Assembly (NCBI GenBank): GCA_022071955.1
Contig: JAJVIM010000032.1
Span: forward strand, 62,001 to 126,000
DNA from: Anaerolineae bacterium
GTDB lineage: Bacteria > Chloroflexota > Anaerolineae > 4572-78 > J111
DNA: 64,000 nt
Reading direction: 5' to 3'
Within the stretch, counting starts at the first letter, position 1. The number at the start of each line of letters is the position of its first letter. Shown here piece by piece: positions 40,319 through 51,100 of this stretch. The position numbers and the translations under genes are program-made. The notes beneath the pieces are model-generated. The model had not been told where the DNA came from and searched no databases. It saw nothing but the letters and a program-made list of their open reading frames with translations.

Positions 40319-42709
40319 TCAGTTGATCGAAATGCGCCCCAGGTCGATGGCGTTATTGGGCAGCGGCTGGCCATTGGCCGACGCCGGCAACCGGTCGCCG
40401 GTGGCATAGTTGTACAGGCCGCTGAAAATCTGGTAGTCGCCCGGCGGCAGGGCCGAGAGGTCAAGCCGGTGCGGGTCGATGATAACTTCGCCGGGTTGCC
40501 ACATGCCGGTCGGGTAGTCGCCGGCCAGCGGCGGCGCATCAAAGCCGGCCACCTGCTGCCCGTTTTGCCACACCTGCACAAACACGGTGTAATCGGCGGC
40601 GGGCCGGGCCTGCGGCTGCCATTCAAAGGTGATGGTGCAGGCAGCGCTGCGCCCGGTGCAGCCCTCGAGGTGCGGCCGGGCCAGTAAAATCTGGCCGGCA
40701 AAATCGGCGATGGGCGGGCTGGCGGTGGGCCACTGGGCTGGCGTTAGTTTGAGCGCGCCAACAGTGGGCGCTACCGCCGCGCCGCTGGCATCGATAATCG
40801 GCAGGCCGGGCCGGCCTTCTTCTTCAAAATTGAACAACCCCACGTTGACCAGCAGCCGGGTGGGGGCGCCGCTGCCGCCTTCTACCTGTACAGGATAAGT
40901 ATCGGCCACAATCTCGCCGGACTTAAGGCCGGTGGTGGGGCGCAGGCCCAGGCCGGGATACGTGTTGAATTGGCCCACGGTCTGGTAATCGCGTCCAATC
41001 AGGTGAACAAACACGCTGTAGTTGGTTGCCATCGGTTTGAGCGCCTGCCAGTAAACGGTAACCGGCACGCGCTGGCCGGGATGGACGACATCGGCATTAA
41101 TCCGCACGCCGAGCAGCTTCATTTCGCCGTTGATGGTCCAGTTCAGCCGGGGCAGATCGGTGGGCAGGTCGGTCTCGGCCAGCAGCGGGCGGGGCCAGTA
41201 TTCTTTGGCCATTACTCCCAGCGGCAGCCAGGCGGCCAGCGCCAGCAACCCGGCCAGCAGCCCGCCGAGAAGCGGCCCTCGGATTTTGGCCGGGAGCAGC
41301 GCCCACCAGCCCCACAGCACCACAATGGCCAGCGAGCCGAGCGCCGGCAGCAACTGTCGCCCCTGCATCCCGCCTTCGGTGGCTACCAGCCGGGTGAGCG
41401 AAAAGGCCAGCGCCAAAGGAAAAACAAGGTGGAGGAGTAAAGGATGAAGGGTGAAAGGTGAAGGATGAAGGATGAAGGGTGAATCGTTGCGTTTGTGGCT
41501 CCTGATTCCTGGTTCCCGATGCCTGACTCCCGGTCGCCAAAATTGCGCCACAATCGCCAGCGCCGCGCCGGCCAGCCCGACCCGGCTGATGACGCGATAC
41601 ACGGTGTAAACCCAGTCCGGAGCCACAATATTGAGCCAGCCAAACGTGGCCCAAAACGAAACTTCGCCGGTGCGCAGGGTGTAAATAAACTGGCTCAGGC
41701 TGAGCGGTTGGGGATCGACGTTAAAATAGAGTTTGTACAGGCCGCGCTGAAAAAAATCGCCGTAGAGCTGCATATTGCGCCAGTACCACCAGCCGGCTAC
41801 CAGCAAAAACATCAGGCCGATGAGCAGGCCATCGCGCCACAGCCGGCGGACCGCTTCGGGCTGCTGCCGGTAGCGAATGGCCGCCTGCAAAAAAGCGACC
41901 ACGGCCACCAGCCCCACCGCCAGCCCGGTCATTTTGGCCAGCGCGGCCAGCCCCAGCGCCAATCCGAGCGCCAACGGTCGCCGCAGGCGGTACGATGGGC
42001 CGCGCAGCGCGTATCGCTGCGAAAGGTACACAGCCGCGGCGCAGGCGGCAATATTGGCCGGCTCGTTGGCTACCGAGGCGGTGATAAAGGCAAACATCGG
42101 CTGGACGGCGGCAAACAGGGCCACAGCGGTGGCAAACCAACCCGGTTGGGAGTAGGGAGTAGGGAGTAGGGAGTAGGGGGTGTAAATCGTAAATCCAAAA
42201 TACCCTGACGGGCACAGGTCGTAAAGCTCATAGGCGGTGAAGTAAATAAACACCAGCGCGATGACGCCCCAGCCCAGCGAATAGAGCCGCAAAATATGCA
42301 CTGTGAGCGACAGGCCGCGGTAGGGGAAGTTTTCGGTGGGGCCGTGCAGGTAGTTGTTTTTGTTGCCGGGATCGAGCGCGTAGCCCAGCGAGGCGTGCGG
42401 GTTTTTGTGGCGCTCGGCGTAGCCATCAAACGAGTCCAGCTCAAAGGGCTGTACCAGCAGCGCGCCCAGCGCGTAGTAGAGCGGCGGCTGCTGCCCGCCC
42501 CAAATACCCCGGCCCGGCAGCATCACCGGCAGGCCGTTGCCCCGGGCAATATATTTTACGTGACCGGTGTGCGTCCATTCGTCCGGGGCCTCAAAAATGG
42601 GCACTGCAAAAAAGTAGATCAGCGCCAGCAGCAGGTAGAGCAGCAGGGCCAGCCCCAGGCCGGGGTGGTGTCGTAATTTTGTGGGGAAAGCGAGGGCGCG
42701 TTTGAACAT
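40319..42709 (-). CDS. Large membrane glycosyltransferase-like protein with C-terminal beta-sandwich domains
   Basis: A 796-residue protein with about 12 membrane helices (residues 15-500) and an extracytoplasmic C-terminal half of two beta-sandwich-like repeats (VTVYWQALKPMATNYSVFVHLIG; FEWQPQARPAADYTVFVQVWQNG). The first loop has FEAPDEWTHTGHVKYIARGNGLP and QQPPLYYALGALL, a PMT/DUF2142-like arrangement with an Asp-Glu pair. It is a tandem paralogue of the next gene upstream, 4 bp away. Unlike that paralogue it has two extra peptides encoded by DNA heptads (FTIYTPYSLLPTPYSQ; RHREPGIRSHKR...FILHPSPFTLHP). Sugar-transfer activity is inferred. Confidence 0.75.
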   Translation of the reverse strand: MFKRALAFPTKLRHHPGLGLALLLYLLLALIYFFAVPIFEAPDEWTHTGHVKYIARGNGLPVMLPGRGIWGGQQPPLYYALGALLVQPFELDSFDGYAERHKNPHASLGYALDPGNKNNYLHGPTENFPYRGLSLTVHILRLYSLGWGVIALVFIYFTAYELYDLCPSGYFGFTIYTPYSLLPTPYSQPGWFATAVALFAAVQPMFAFITASVANEPANIAACAAAVYLSQRYALRGPSYRLRRPLALGLALGLAALAKMTGLAVGLVAVVAFLQAAIRYRQQPEAVRRLWRDGLLIGLMFLLVAGWWYWRNMQLYGDFFQRGLYKLYFNVDPQPLSLSQFIYTLRTGEVSFWATFGWLNIVAPDWVYTVYRVISRVGLAGAALAIVAQFWRPGVRHREPGIRSHKRNDSPFILHPSPFTLHPLLLHLVFPLALAFSLTRLVATEGGMQGRQLLPALGSLAIVVLWGWWALLPAKIRGPLLGGLLAGLLALAAWLPLGVMAKEYWPRPLLAETDLPTDLPRLNWTINGEMKLLGVRINADVVHPGQRVPVTVYWQALKPMATNYSVFVHLIGRDYQTVGQFNTYPGLGLRPTTGLKSGEIVADTYPVQVEGGSGAPTRLLVNVGLFNFEEEGRPGLPIIDASGAAVAPTVGALKLTPAQWPTASPPIADFAGQILLARPHLEGCTGRSAACTITFEWQPQARPAADYTVFVQVWQNGQQVAGFDAPPLAGDYPTGMWQPGEVIIDPHRLDLSALPPGDYQIFSGLYNYATGDRLPASANGQPLPNNAIDLGRISIN
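41442..41535. repeat. Two heptad arrays inside a glycosyltransferase-like gene
   Basis: Six GGATGAA/GGGTGAA units occupy 41442-41483; five looser CCTGATT/CCCGGTC-type units occupy 41501-41535. They are read in frame on the minus strand between two membrane helices. Confidence 0.85.
42148..42182. repeat. GGGAGTA heptads inside a glycosyltransferase-like gene
   Basis: Four exact GGGAGTA units (42148-42175) and one variant; translated as TPYSLLPTPYS. The paralogue at 42714 lacks this peptide. Confidence 0.9.
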
Positions 42710-42713
42710 GGTG

Positions 42714-45029
42714 CTACCGTAGCTCTATGATTACGCTGTTATCCTGTGCCGGCAGCGATGACGCCAGCACAGGCAGGCGCTGGCCGGTGGCCGGGCTGTA
42801 CAGCCCCAGCCGCACCGCTGCCACGCCGGCGGCGGCGGGCAGGGCGTGCCTATCGGCGATGGTTTCGCCGGGACGCCACCAGCCGGTGGGATAGACGCTG
42901 CCGGTGGGTGGGCCATCGGCCTGGGCAATCACGCTGCCGCCGGCATCGAGCAGGTGGATGAACAGGGTGTAATCTTCCGTTACCGGCGCGGCGGACTGCC
43001 AATAAAGAGTTAGTGAGTTGGAAATTTCTGTCGCGCCAGTTAAATCATAGCCGATGAGCCGGATCGAGTCACCAAAATTGATGTTGGCGGGTATTTGGGG
43101 TTGGTAGCCGGGCCACGGCTGCGGTATCAATTTAACCCATCCCACTACCGGCGTTACCGGGCTTCCGCCGGCATCGAGGGCGGGCAGGCCGGCCCGGTCG
43201 GCGCTGTCAAAATCAAACAGGCCGATGACGGCGCGGGCCACCAGCGGCTCGGTGATGGCGGCGGCTACGGTCAGCGGGTAGCTATCCGTAAATTGCTGGC
43301 CGGGTTGCAGGTAGCGGGTGGGGCGCAGGCCCAGGCCGGGGTAAGTTTCGCGGTGGGCCAGCACCGAGCCATCCGGGGCCAGCAGCAGCGCCGACACACT
43401 GTAATTTTTAGCCGGCGGCTGTCGCACCTGCCAGCCAGCGTTGAGCAGCACGGTATCGCCGGTGGTGGCGGTGGGGCGGTCATTTTGGTCATTTGCCGCC
43501 ACAGTTATCGAGCCGCCGGTCAGAGTCAGGCTGTCCAAAAAAGTTACGTCAACTCGCTGGCTCGTTGGCTCGCTGATTTGTTGATTTGTTGGCGTAAAGG
43601 CCGGGCCGATGAGCCAGCCCAGGCTGTAAATATTCAGCGCCAGCAGGCCGGTGGCTACCCCGCCGCCGAACCAGCCCGCAAAACGCGGCGGCACAAGCGT
43701 GTGCCAGCCGAGCGCCAGCAGCAGCGAAATGGCGGTGATGGCCGGAAAAATGAGTCGCGTGTGCGAGACCGACCCCACTTCCATCACCCAGCGCACGTAC
43801 AGCGCCAGATTGAGCGCGGCCCAAAACAGCAATAAGATGATGTGTTCCAGGTTGATTTGGGCCAGATTGAGCGGCAGCGGCCGGTTTTTGTGGCCCTGCA
43901 CCAGTTTGGCGATAATGCCCAGCAGCAGCCCCAGCAGGCCAATCGACACAAACCAGCGCAGCAGGACAAACGTCCATTCCGGCGGGCGAATCTGGCCCCA
44001 GCCAAAGGTGGCCCAATAGGCGCGCTGGATTTCGGCGCGGAGCTGCCAGATTTGCGGGATAGACAGCGTGCCGCGCCCGGCCAGGTTGAGGTGGGTTTCG
44101 GTGGCCAGCCACTCACCGTAAAGCTGGTAGTTGCGCCACAGATACCAACCGTTGAGCAGCAGCAGCATCGCCCCGGCCAGCAGCAGCCAGCCGAAAAGTT
44201 TGTGCCACGGGCGCCGGTGCAGTTCGCCCAAAAAGAGCAATCGCCAAAACAGAATGAAGGCCACCAGCAAAAAAGTGGTCAGGCTGCTCAATTTGGTCAA
44301 CAGGGCCAGCCCGGCCAGCAGCCCCAGCAGCAGAGCGTGGCCGGCGTTAAATTTTATCGCGACCCGCCGGCCGTGGGCCAGCGCCTGCCGCTGCGGCTGG
44401 GTAAAATTGAGGGCCACCAGCACGGTTAGCGCCGCCAGCGCCGCCGAAAGGCTGTCGTTGCTAACGGTGGCCGACACGCGAATAAATTGGGGCGTGAGCG
44501 CGGTAAGGGCGGTAGCAGTATTGGCCAGGGCTAAACTTTGGGGGAACATCTGCCGATAAATTATAAATGAACAGGCCACGGTGATAGCGCCAAACAGCAG
44601 GCTCCACCAGCGACCCATGTGAATGGCCAGCGCCGCCCGCCGGAAAGGGAATGCATCCATTGGGCCGTGCAGCACCCGATTTTGATTGTCGTTGATCAGG
44701 CTGCGGACTTCGGTGAACAGCCAGTGCGGGTTAAACTGCAAATGCTCGGGCAGATTATCGGTGTCAATCCAAAACGTGGAGGCGGCCACAATGGCGTAAT
44801 ACAGGGGCGGCTGGGTGGCTTCCTGATTCCACGGCTGGCCGGGAATCGCCAGCGGCAGGCCGTTACCATCGGCCAGGTGTTTGATGTAGGGGTAGTGCAG
44901 GGTCTCATCCGAGTTTTCAAAAATGGGGGTCAGCATACTGTAGCCCAACCCCAACCCCATAAACAGGATGACCCACGCCCCCATCCACAATTTATCCGGC
45001 CGAGAGCTGTTCAATAGTAAAAACTCCAA
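42714..45029 (-). CDS. Large membrane glycosyltransferase-like protein, paralogue of the next gene
   Basis: A 771-residue protein with about 12 helices followed by two extracytoplasmic beta-sandwich-like repeats (KNYSVSALLLAPDGSVLAH; EDYTLFIHLLDAGGSVIAQ). It shares layout and motifs with the downstream neighbour: an FENSDETLHYPYIKHLADGNGLP loop, QPPLYYAIV, and YPGLGLRPTRYLQPGQ in the outer domain. The acidic Asp-Glu pair of the first loop is conserved in both, consistent with PMT-like catalysis, though the exact family (DUF2142-like) is uncertain. A period-8 repeat lies near residues 480-490. The two genes are probably one operon with the degenerate receiver. Confidence 0.75.
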   Translation of the reverse strand: MEFLLLNSSRPDKLWMGAWVILFMGLGLGYSMLTPIFENSDETLHYPYIKHLADGNGLPLAIPGQPWNQEATQPPLYYAIVAASTFWIDTDNLPEHLQFNPHWLFTEVRSLINDNQNRVLHGPMDAFPFRRAALAIHMGRWWSLLFGAITVACSFIIYRQMFPQSLALANTATALTALTPQFIRVSATVSNDSLSAALAALTVLVALNFTQPQRQALAHGRRVAIKFNAGHALLLGLLAGLALLTKLSSLTTFLLVAFILFWRLLFLGELHRRPWHKLFGWLLLAGAMLLLLNGWYLWRNYQLYGEWLATETHLNLAGRGTLSIPQIWQLRAEIQRAYWATFGWGQIRPPEWTFVLLRWFVSIGLLGLLLGIIAKLVQGHKNRPLPLNLAQINLEHIILLLFWAALNLALYVRWVMEVGSVSHTRLIFPAITAISLLLALGWHTLVPPRFAGWFGGGVATGLLALNIYSLGWLIGPAFTPTNQQISEPTSQRVDVTFLDSLTLTGGSITVAANDQNDRPTATTGDTVLLNAGWQVRQPPAKNYSVSALLLAPDGSVLAHRETYPGLGLRPTRYLQPGQQFTDSYPLTVAAAITEPLVARAVIGLFDFDSADRAGLPALDAGGSPVTPVVGWVKLIPQPWPGYQPQIPANINFGDSIRLIGYDLTGATEISNSLTLYWQSAAPVTEDYTLFIHLLDAGGSVIAQADGPPTGSVYPTGWWRPGETIADRHALPAAAGVAAVRLGLYSPATGQRLPVLASSLPAQDNSVIIELR
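43553..43592. repeat. Five 8-bp repeat units inside a glycosyltransferase-like gene
   Basis: CTCGCTGG, CTCGTTGG, CTCGCTGA, TTTGTTGA, TTTGTTGG. Unlike the other islands, the period is eight. It is translated as NQQISEPTSQR between the last helix and the beta domain. Confidence 0.75.
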
Positions 45030-45172
45030 TCATAAGGTGCGTGCCTTATTTTAGCCACGGCGGATAACTAGTCAACCTGCCGGCTGGTTCATTTTGGGGA
45101 CAATATTCCCGGCCTACAGCGGCGGGGAAGATCGATGAGCTGATTTTTGCAGGGTAGCAGGGGGTGTTGTAA

Positions 45173-48100
45173 ATGGCTCTCGAAGTTAGGGCAACGGAAC
45201 AAGAAACGTTTTTTGGGCTGAATATTATGGCTTCTAATCCAAAAATTTTGATTGTTGACGACGAACTGGACACCCGCAAGTTCATTCAGCATTCGTTGCG
45301 CCGGCAGGATTACCATATTTTGCTGGCGTCGTCGGGTGAAGACGCTTTGGCCCAGTTAGAGCAGGATCCGGGCATCGATGTGGTGTTGCTGGATTATATG
45401 ATGTCTGGCCTGGACGGGTTGGAAGTGCTGGAGCTGATCAAGTCAAATTCAGCGTTGGCATCGATCAGGGTCATCCTGCTAACCGCTGTTAATCGAGTTG
45501 AAGATAAGGTTAAGGCCTTTGCCCTGGGCGCGGCTGATTATATGGTCAAGCCGTTCTCAAAAAGTGAACTGGTGGCCCGCATTGAAACGCAGGTGGAGTT
45601 GCGGCGGGCGCAGGCAACACTGGCCACATCTGAAAAACGATACCGCACCATTATTGATCGGGCCAACGATGCCATCACCATTTTTAAAGATCATCGATTT
45701 GTGTTTGCCAATAAGGTTGTGGAGCAAATGCTGGGCTACACCATCGATGAGTTTTTGAAGCTGGGGTTTGAGCATGTGGTTGCGCCGGAATATGTTAGCG
45801 ATCTCAAAGACAGGCTGCGACGCCGGCAGGCAGGCCAATCTGCAACGACGCTGTACAGCATCGACGCGCTGACCAAAGATGGCCGGCGACTGCCGCTCGA
45901 AATCAGCACCACGCCGATACAGGTTGACGGCGAGCTGGCCATTTTGGTGATTGGCCGCGACATCACCGAACGCCGCCGGACCGAGGCCGAACTGGCGGCT
46001 CATCGCGAGCATTTGGAAAAGCTGGTGGAACAGCGCACCGTTGAACTGGAAATGGCCAACGCGTCACTGCGAGAGGAGATTGCCGAGCGGCATCGGGTGG
46101 AACAAGCCCTGCAAAAAGCGCACGATGAACTTGAATTACGGGTAGCGCAACGCACCACCGAGCTGGAAAACGCCAACGAGCAGTTGGCCGCGGTCAATGC
46201 TGATCTGGAGCAATCGGTGCTGCTGGCCAACGAGCTGGCCGTGGCCGCAGAAGAAGCCAACGTGGCCAAAAGCGAATTTTTGGCCAATATGAGCCACGAA
46301 ATCCGCACACCCATGAACGGCATCATCGGAATGACGGAACTGGCCCTTGACACCGCGCTAAACGACGAGCAGCGGGATTATCTGAAAGCGGTGCAAACTT
46401 CGGCGGAGTCGTTGCTGGGGCTGATTAATGATATTTTGGACTTTTCAAAAATTGAAGCCGGCCGCCTTGAGCTGGAAAACATCCCCTTTGATCTGCGCGA
46501 AACCGTTGAACAACTGGCCGATATTATGGCTCAGCGCGCCGCCGAAAAATCGCTGGAGCTGGCGCTGTATATTCAACCGCAAACAATTACGCAGGTGCGC
46601 GGCGATTCGCTGCGACTGCGGCAAATACTGGTCAACCTGGTGGGCAACGCCATCAAATTTACCGATAGCGGCGAAGTTGTGGTTACTATCGGCCAGCAAA
46701 CCACCACTGCCCAAACCGTTGAGCTGTTTTGCAGCGTGTCGGATACGGGTATCGGCATCCCACCGGACAAAATCGATCTTATATTCAACAGTTTTGCCCA
46801 GGCTGATGGCGGCACAACCCGCAAATATGGCGGCACCGGCTTGGGGTTGGCCATTGCCCGGCAGTTAGTAGAATTGATGGGCGGCCGAGTTTGGGTAGAA
46901 AGCGAAGTTGGCCGGGGCAGCACATTTTATTTCAATGTGTTTTTGGAGCGCGCGCCAGAAGTTCAGTCGGCGGCAAGTGTCAAAATGCCGGCGATCGACG
47001 GGCTGCGAGCGTTGATCATTGATGACAACGCCACCAACCGCCAGATTTTGGTTGAAACGCTCCGTTACTTTGAATGCCGGCCAGACGCCGTTGATAGCGG
47101 CGTCGAAGGGCTGCGGCAGCTTGCAGAGGCAGCGCAGCAAGGCGACCCGTTTGAAATTCTGCTGCTGGATTATCAAATGCCGCACATGAATGGGCTGGAG
47201 GTGTTGCACCAGATTCGCCGGCAGCCGCAGCTAAACAACTTAAAAGTGATCATGGCCACATCGGTAGACACGTTGAGCAGCGTCACGCACGGGCACGAGG
47301 CAGGCTGGTCGGCCTATCTCACCAAACCCATCAAACAATCGCAATTACTGGCAGTTATTCGGGATGTAATGGTTAACCCGCAGCCGCCGTCTGCGCCCGC
47401 CGTGGTGCAAACTCACCTGCCGGTGGAGGAAGAACTGCTGCAAGATTTGACCATCCTGCTGGTAGAAGATAACGATGTAAACCGGCGGCTGGCCCGAATT
47501 TTGCTGGAGCGGGCCGGCCATCGCGTGCTTATTGCCGAAAACGGCAAAATTGCGCTCGAGCGTTTGGCAGAGCAGCCGGATGTCGATGCGATTTTGATGG
47601 ACGTGCAGATGCCGGAGATGGATGGGATTGAAGCCACCCGGCGGATTCGGGCCAACCCAAATTGGGCGCACCTGCCGATCATTGCTATGACCGCCCACGC
47701 CTTAAAGGGCGACCGCGAGCGGCTGCTGGAAGCCGGTATGAACGATTACGTGAGCAAGCCCATCCGCCCGGCCGATGTGTTCAGCGCCATCAAGCGTCAA
47801 TTTGTTTGGCCATCAGCGCCCGAACCGGCCAGCCTCGCCGTTTCAGACCCGCAAATTTTAAACCACGAACGTTTTCTGGTGGATTTTGAGGGCGAAATGG
47901 ACGTTTTTGGTGAAATGCTGGATTTGCTGGCCGCCCAAGCCGAAACGCAACTGGCAGAAATGTCACAGGCGATTGATGTGGGCAACACCCGGCAATTGGC
48001 CTTTGTGGCCCACAGTCTCAAAGGCGCGGCGGCTACCCTGGGCGCTGAGCGGGTAAGCACCACGGCTCACAAGTTAGAAACTATGGCCCATAACGGCAGC

Positions 48101-48187
48101 CTGGAGCAAGCGCCAGAGGTGTTAATGCATCTTGAACAGGAACTGGATTTGCTGCTTAATCATATTACCGCGTGGCAAAGCCAGTAA
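45173..48187 (+). CDS. Hybrid sensor histidine kinase (REC-PAS-HK-REC-REC-HPt)
   Basis: A 1004-residue cytoplasmic phosphorelay protein. An N-terminal receiver (about 22-140; VVLLDYMMSG with Asp, MVKPF) is followed by PAS (about 150-270), a long coiled coil (about 275-365), HisKA with His375 (ANMSHEIRTPMNGI), ATPase (GNAIKFTDSG, DTGIGIP, GTGLGLAI), two receivers (ILLLDYQMPHMNG; AILMDVQMPEMDG), and an HPt domain with His947 (AHSLKGAAATLG). All phosphorylation residues look intact. ATG 45173 has an AGGGGG site; ATG 45227 is an alternative start. It converges with the phosphatase gene at 48189, with only one base between the stops. Confidence 0.93.
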   Translation: MALEVRATEQETFFGLNIMASNPKILIVDDELDTRKFIQHSLRRQDYHILLASSGEDALAQLEQDPGIDVVLLDYMMSGLDGLEVLELIKSNSALASIRVILLTAVNRVEDKVKAFALGAADYMVKPFSKSELVARIETQVELRRAQATLATSEKRYRTIIDRANDAITIFKDHRFVFANKVVEQMLGYTIDEFLKLGFEHVVAPEYVSDLKDRLRRRQAGQSATTLYSIDALTKDGRRLPLEISTTPIQVDGELAILVIGRDITERRRTEAELAAHREHLEKLVEQRTVELEMANASLREEIAERHRVEQALQKAHDELELRVAQRTTELENANEQLAAVNADLEQSVLLANELAVAAEEANVAKSEFLANMSHEIRTPMNGIIGMTELALDTALNDEQRDYLKAVQTSAESLLGLINDILDFSKIEAGRLELENIPFDLRETVEQLADIMAQRAAEKSLELALYIQPQTITQVRGDSLRLRQILVNLVGNAIKFTDSGEVVVTIGQQTTTAQTVELFCSVSDTGIGIPPDKIDLIFNSFAQADGGTTRKYGGTGLGLAIARQLVELMGGRVWVESEVGRGSTFYFNVFLERAPEVQSAASVKMPAIDGLRALIIDDNATNRQILVETLRYFECRPDAVDSGVEGLRQLAEAAQQGDPFEILLLDYQMPHMNGLEVLHQIRRQPQLNNLKVIMATSVDTLSSVTHGHEAGWSAYLTKPIKQSQLLAVIRDVMVNPQPPSAPAVVQTHLPVEEELLQDLTILLVEDNDVNRRLARILLERAGHRVLIAENGKIALERLAEQPDVDAILMDVQMPEMDGIEATRRIRANPNWAHLPIIAMTAHALKGDRERLLEAGMNDYVSKPIRPADVFSAIKRQFVWPSAPEPASLAVSDPQILNHERFLVDFEGEMDVFGEMLDLLAAQAETQLAEMSQAIDVGNTRQLAFVAHSLKGAAATLGAERVSTTAHKLETMAHNGSLEQAPEVLMHLEQELDLLLNHITAWQSQ

Positions 48188-48188
48188 C

Positions 48189-51100
48189 TTACCGTTTGGT
48201 TACTACAACCACCGTCATATCATCGTGTTTTTCAACGTCGCCGGTAAAGTGATTGACCGAATTGATAATGTGATCCGCAATCCGTTCGGCGTTGCCCGTA
48301 TCCACAATTTCCATAATGGCTTGTTCCAGCCGCTCAAAGCCAAATAACTCGCTGAATTCATTTTGGGCCTCAACAATGCCGTCGCTGGTAAAAATTACGG
48401 CGGTCGACGGTTCAATAAAAAACACGTCGTCGGTGTAAAACTGGGGCGGAGCCGGCATCGCCCCCACCGGCAATGCGCCCACCGGCAGCAACCGGCAGCC
48501 GTGGCGTGTGGCCCCAATCGGCGCGATCATCCCGGCGCTGGCAATGGTCATCACCGTGGCATTGGCGGTGAACGGCTGCTCCAGCGGGTAGTCGGCCTGG
48601 CTAAAGGGCATAAATGTGGCAATTTGCAGGGCAATGTTCATTTTGTTTTCGTGCAGCCGGTTGTACAGTTTTTTGTTGAGCCGGTTCAGTAGCTCGCCGG
48701 GCTGCACGTCCGGCCCAATTTGGGTATCGATGGCCGTAATGCCGGCGGCCATGTACAACGCCGCCGGAATCCCCTTGCCGCTGACATCGCCAATGGCCAG
48801 CCCCAGTTGATCGGGGCCGGTGGAGAAATAGTGAAAAAAGTCGCCGCCAACCTGCCGCGCCGGAATAATTCGGCCGGCAATATCCAGCCCCGGAATTTTT
48901 GGAGTGGTTTGGGGCAACAGCGTTTCCTGAATTTGGTGGGCAATCCTCAACTCGCGTTCCAGCTCGCGCACTTCAAGTTCGTACAGGCGGGCGTTTTCCA
49001 AAGCGATGGCTACCTGGTTGGCAAAGGCCAGCGCCATTTGCACATCTTCTTCGTTGTAGGCGTGGCTTTCGCTGTGGTCAATACTGATCAAGCCGATGAC
49101 TTTATCGCGGGCAATCAGCGGCACACCCATCCACGATTTGATGTGGCGGTGCAGTTCGCCTTTGAAGGTGGGGTACAAATCTGAAATGTTGCTGTGCACG
49201 GCCGGCTGGCGGGTGTGAATCACAATCGACCCCGGCTCTGTTTCATCCAGTTTGATTGGAAACGTTAGCCCAATATGTTTTTCTCCCTGCGGAAAGCCGC
49301 GGCCGGCAATCACTCGCCGGGTTTTACCTTCGATCAGGTGGATGCCGGCGCTGTTGTATTTAACCACCCGGCCCAGTTGGTCCAGCACCCGCTCCAGCAC
49401 CTCGTTTAAATTCAGGCTGGAGCTGACAATCGAGGACACTTCGCGCAGCGTTTCGGCCTGTTCCCGGCGGCGATATTCGGCCTCAAAAAGCTGAACGCTT
49501 TGCAGGCCAATGGCCAGTTGGTCGGCCATAGCTTGCCCCAGCGACACAATCCAGTCGTTAAATGGCTGGTCGTTTTGGGTGTTTTCCACCACCATCGCCC
49601 CCACAATTTCCTCGCGGATGATGATTGGCACCACCAAAATGGCAAACGATTGCACGTTGCCCCAACCGCCGGCCGGCGGCATCGGCTGGCCGTTTCTGAT
49701 GGATGAGCGAGTCAGCCACGGTTCGCCGGGGTTGGTAATGATCACCGACCGGCGCGTGCGCATAAGTTTTTCATACACCGGGTTGCCAGACAGCGGGATT
49801 TGCTGCCCTTCAAGCACGGTGTAGTGGCCGTTTTTGATCGCGGCGATATGGTTATCCTGCATCCGCACCCGAACCACGCCCTGCCGGGCGGCAAAGTCAA
49901 ATAAAATTACGCTGCCCTGGGTTAAATGGAGCGCCTGCAAATATTCTTGCAAAACGGTGCTCATAATTGCCTGCGGTTCCTGCAGCGTGGTGAGCGCGTT
50001 GGCCACCCGGTACAGCGCCGAGGTTTCATCGAGGGTTTGCTGGGTTTGCCGGAAATAATTGGCATTTTGCAGAGCAATGGCAATTTGAGTAGCCAGCGCC
50101 CGGCTCAGCCGTACTTCGTCGGCGCTGAAAATGCGCTCGGTTTTGGTTTGCCACAACTCCACCCAGCCAATCGCCTCGCCTTTGGCCACCAGCGGCAGCA
50201 GCAGCCGCGATTTTGCCCCGCACTGTTCCATCAGCTCTTTTTCGGCGTTGTCCAAAAACGGGGTGCTGAGGTGCAGAAACATAGGCCGCGGCTGGGCCAG
50301 CATTTTTTGCAGCGTGGTGCGCCGGCTCAGGTCTATGGCGGTTTCGGGTAATTTATTGTCGCCGCCCGATTGGTGGATGGCCCGGATTAGCCCCTTGTTG
50401 GCGCTTTTTTCCCAACTGGCAACAAAACCCATGCTCACATTGATGGCGTTAACAATCTGGCGGATGAGCGTGTTGAGCACATCCTGATGGTCCCATTGCG
50501 ATGATATGGCCGTGCTGGCCGAATAGAGGATTTCCAGCTCAATCAGGTTGCGCTGTGTTTCTTCAAACAGGCGGGCGTTATTGATTACTGCTGAAGCCTG
50601 ATGAACCAGCGTTTCAAAAAAACGCAGGTCGTCGGGGTCAAAACGTTGCTTGTGGCGGCTAACCACCATCAAGCCGATGGTGCCGCGGGCGGCGGTAAGC
50701 GGCGCGGCCAAAATCTGCTCGCCGGGGGAGTAAGCAATGCCAAAGGGGGCGGCGGCTCCGGAAAGTATGGCTGTTTTGCTGCGGGTGATGATCCGGTTAA
50801 TGGCCTCGGTTTCAATGGAAAGCGTCGTCTGGCCAATTTGATCGGCCAGGGGGCCAATGGCCAGCACCGGCCGCAAGGTTTGGTTGTCCTTTTCCAAAAA
50901 ATAGATTTGGCAGTTGTTGCCGTAAAGCAGGTGCAAAACCTGTTCTGACACTTTTTCCAGAGTGGGTTTGAGCGCCAGTTGCGCGCCCATTTCCCGGCTG
51001 GCTTCCAGCAGCAGTTGCAACTCCTGGTTAAAGTGGAGCGCCTCGGTGCTGGCATCGGCAATTTTGGGGTGCTTTACGGTGACAATGCAGATGTCGCTCA

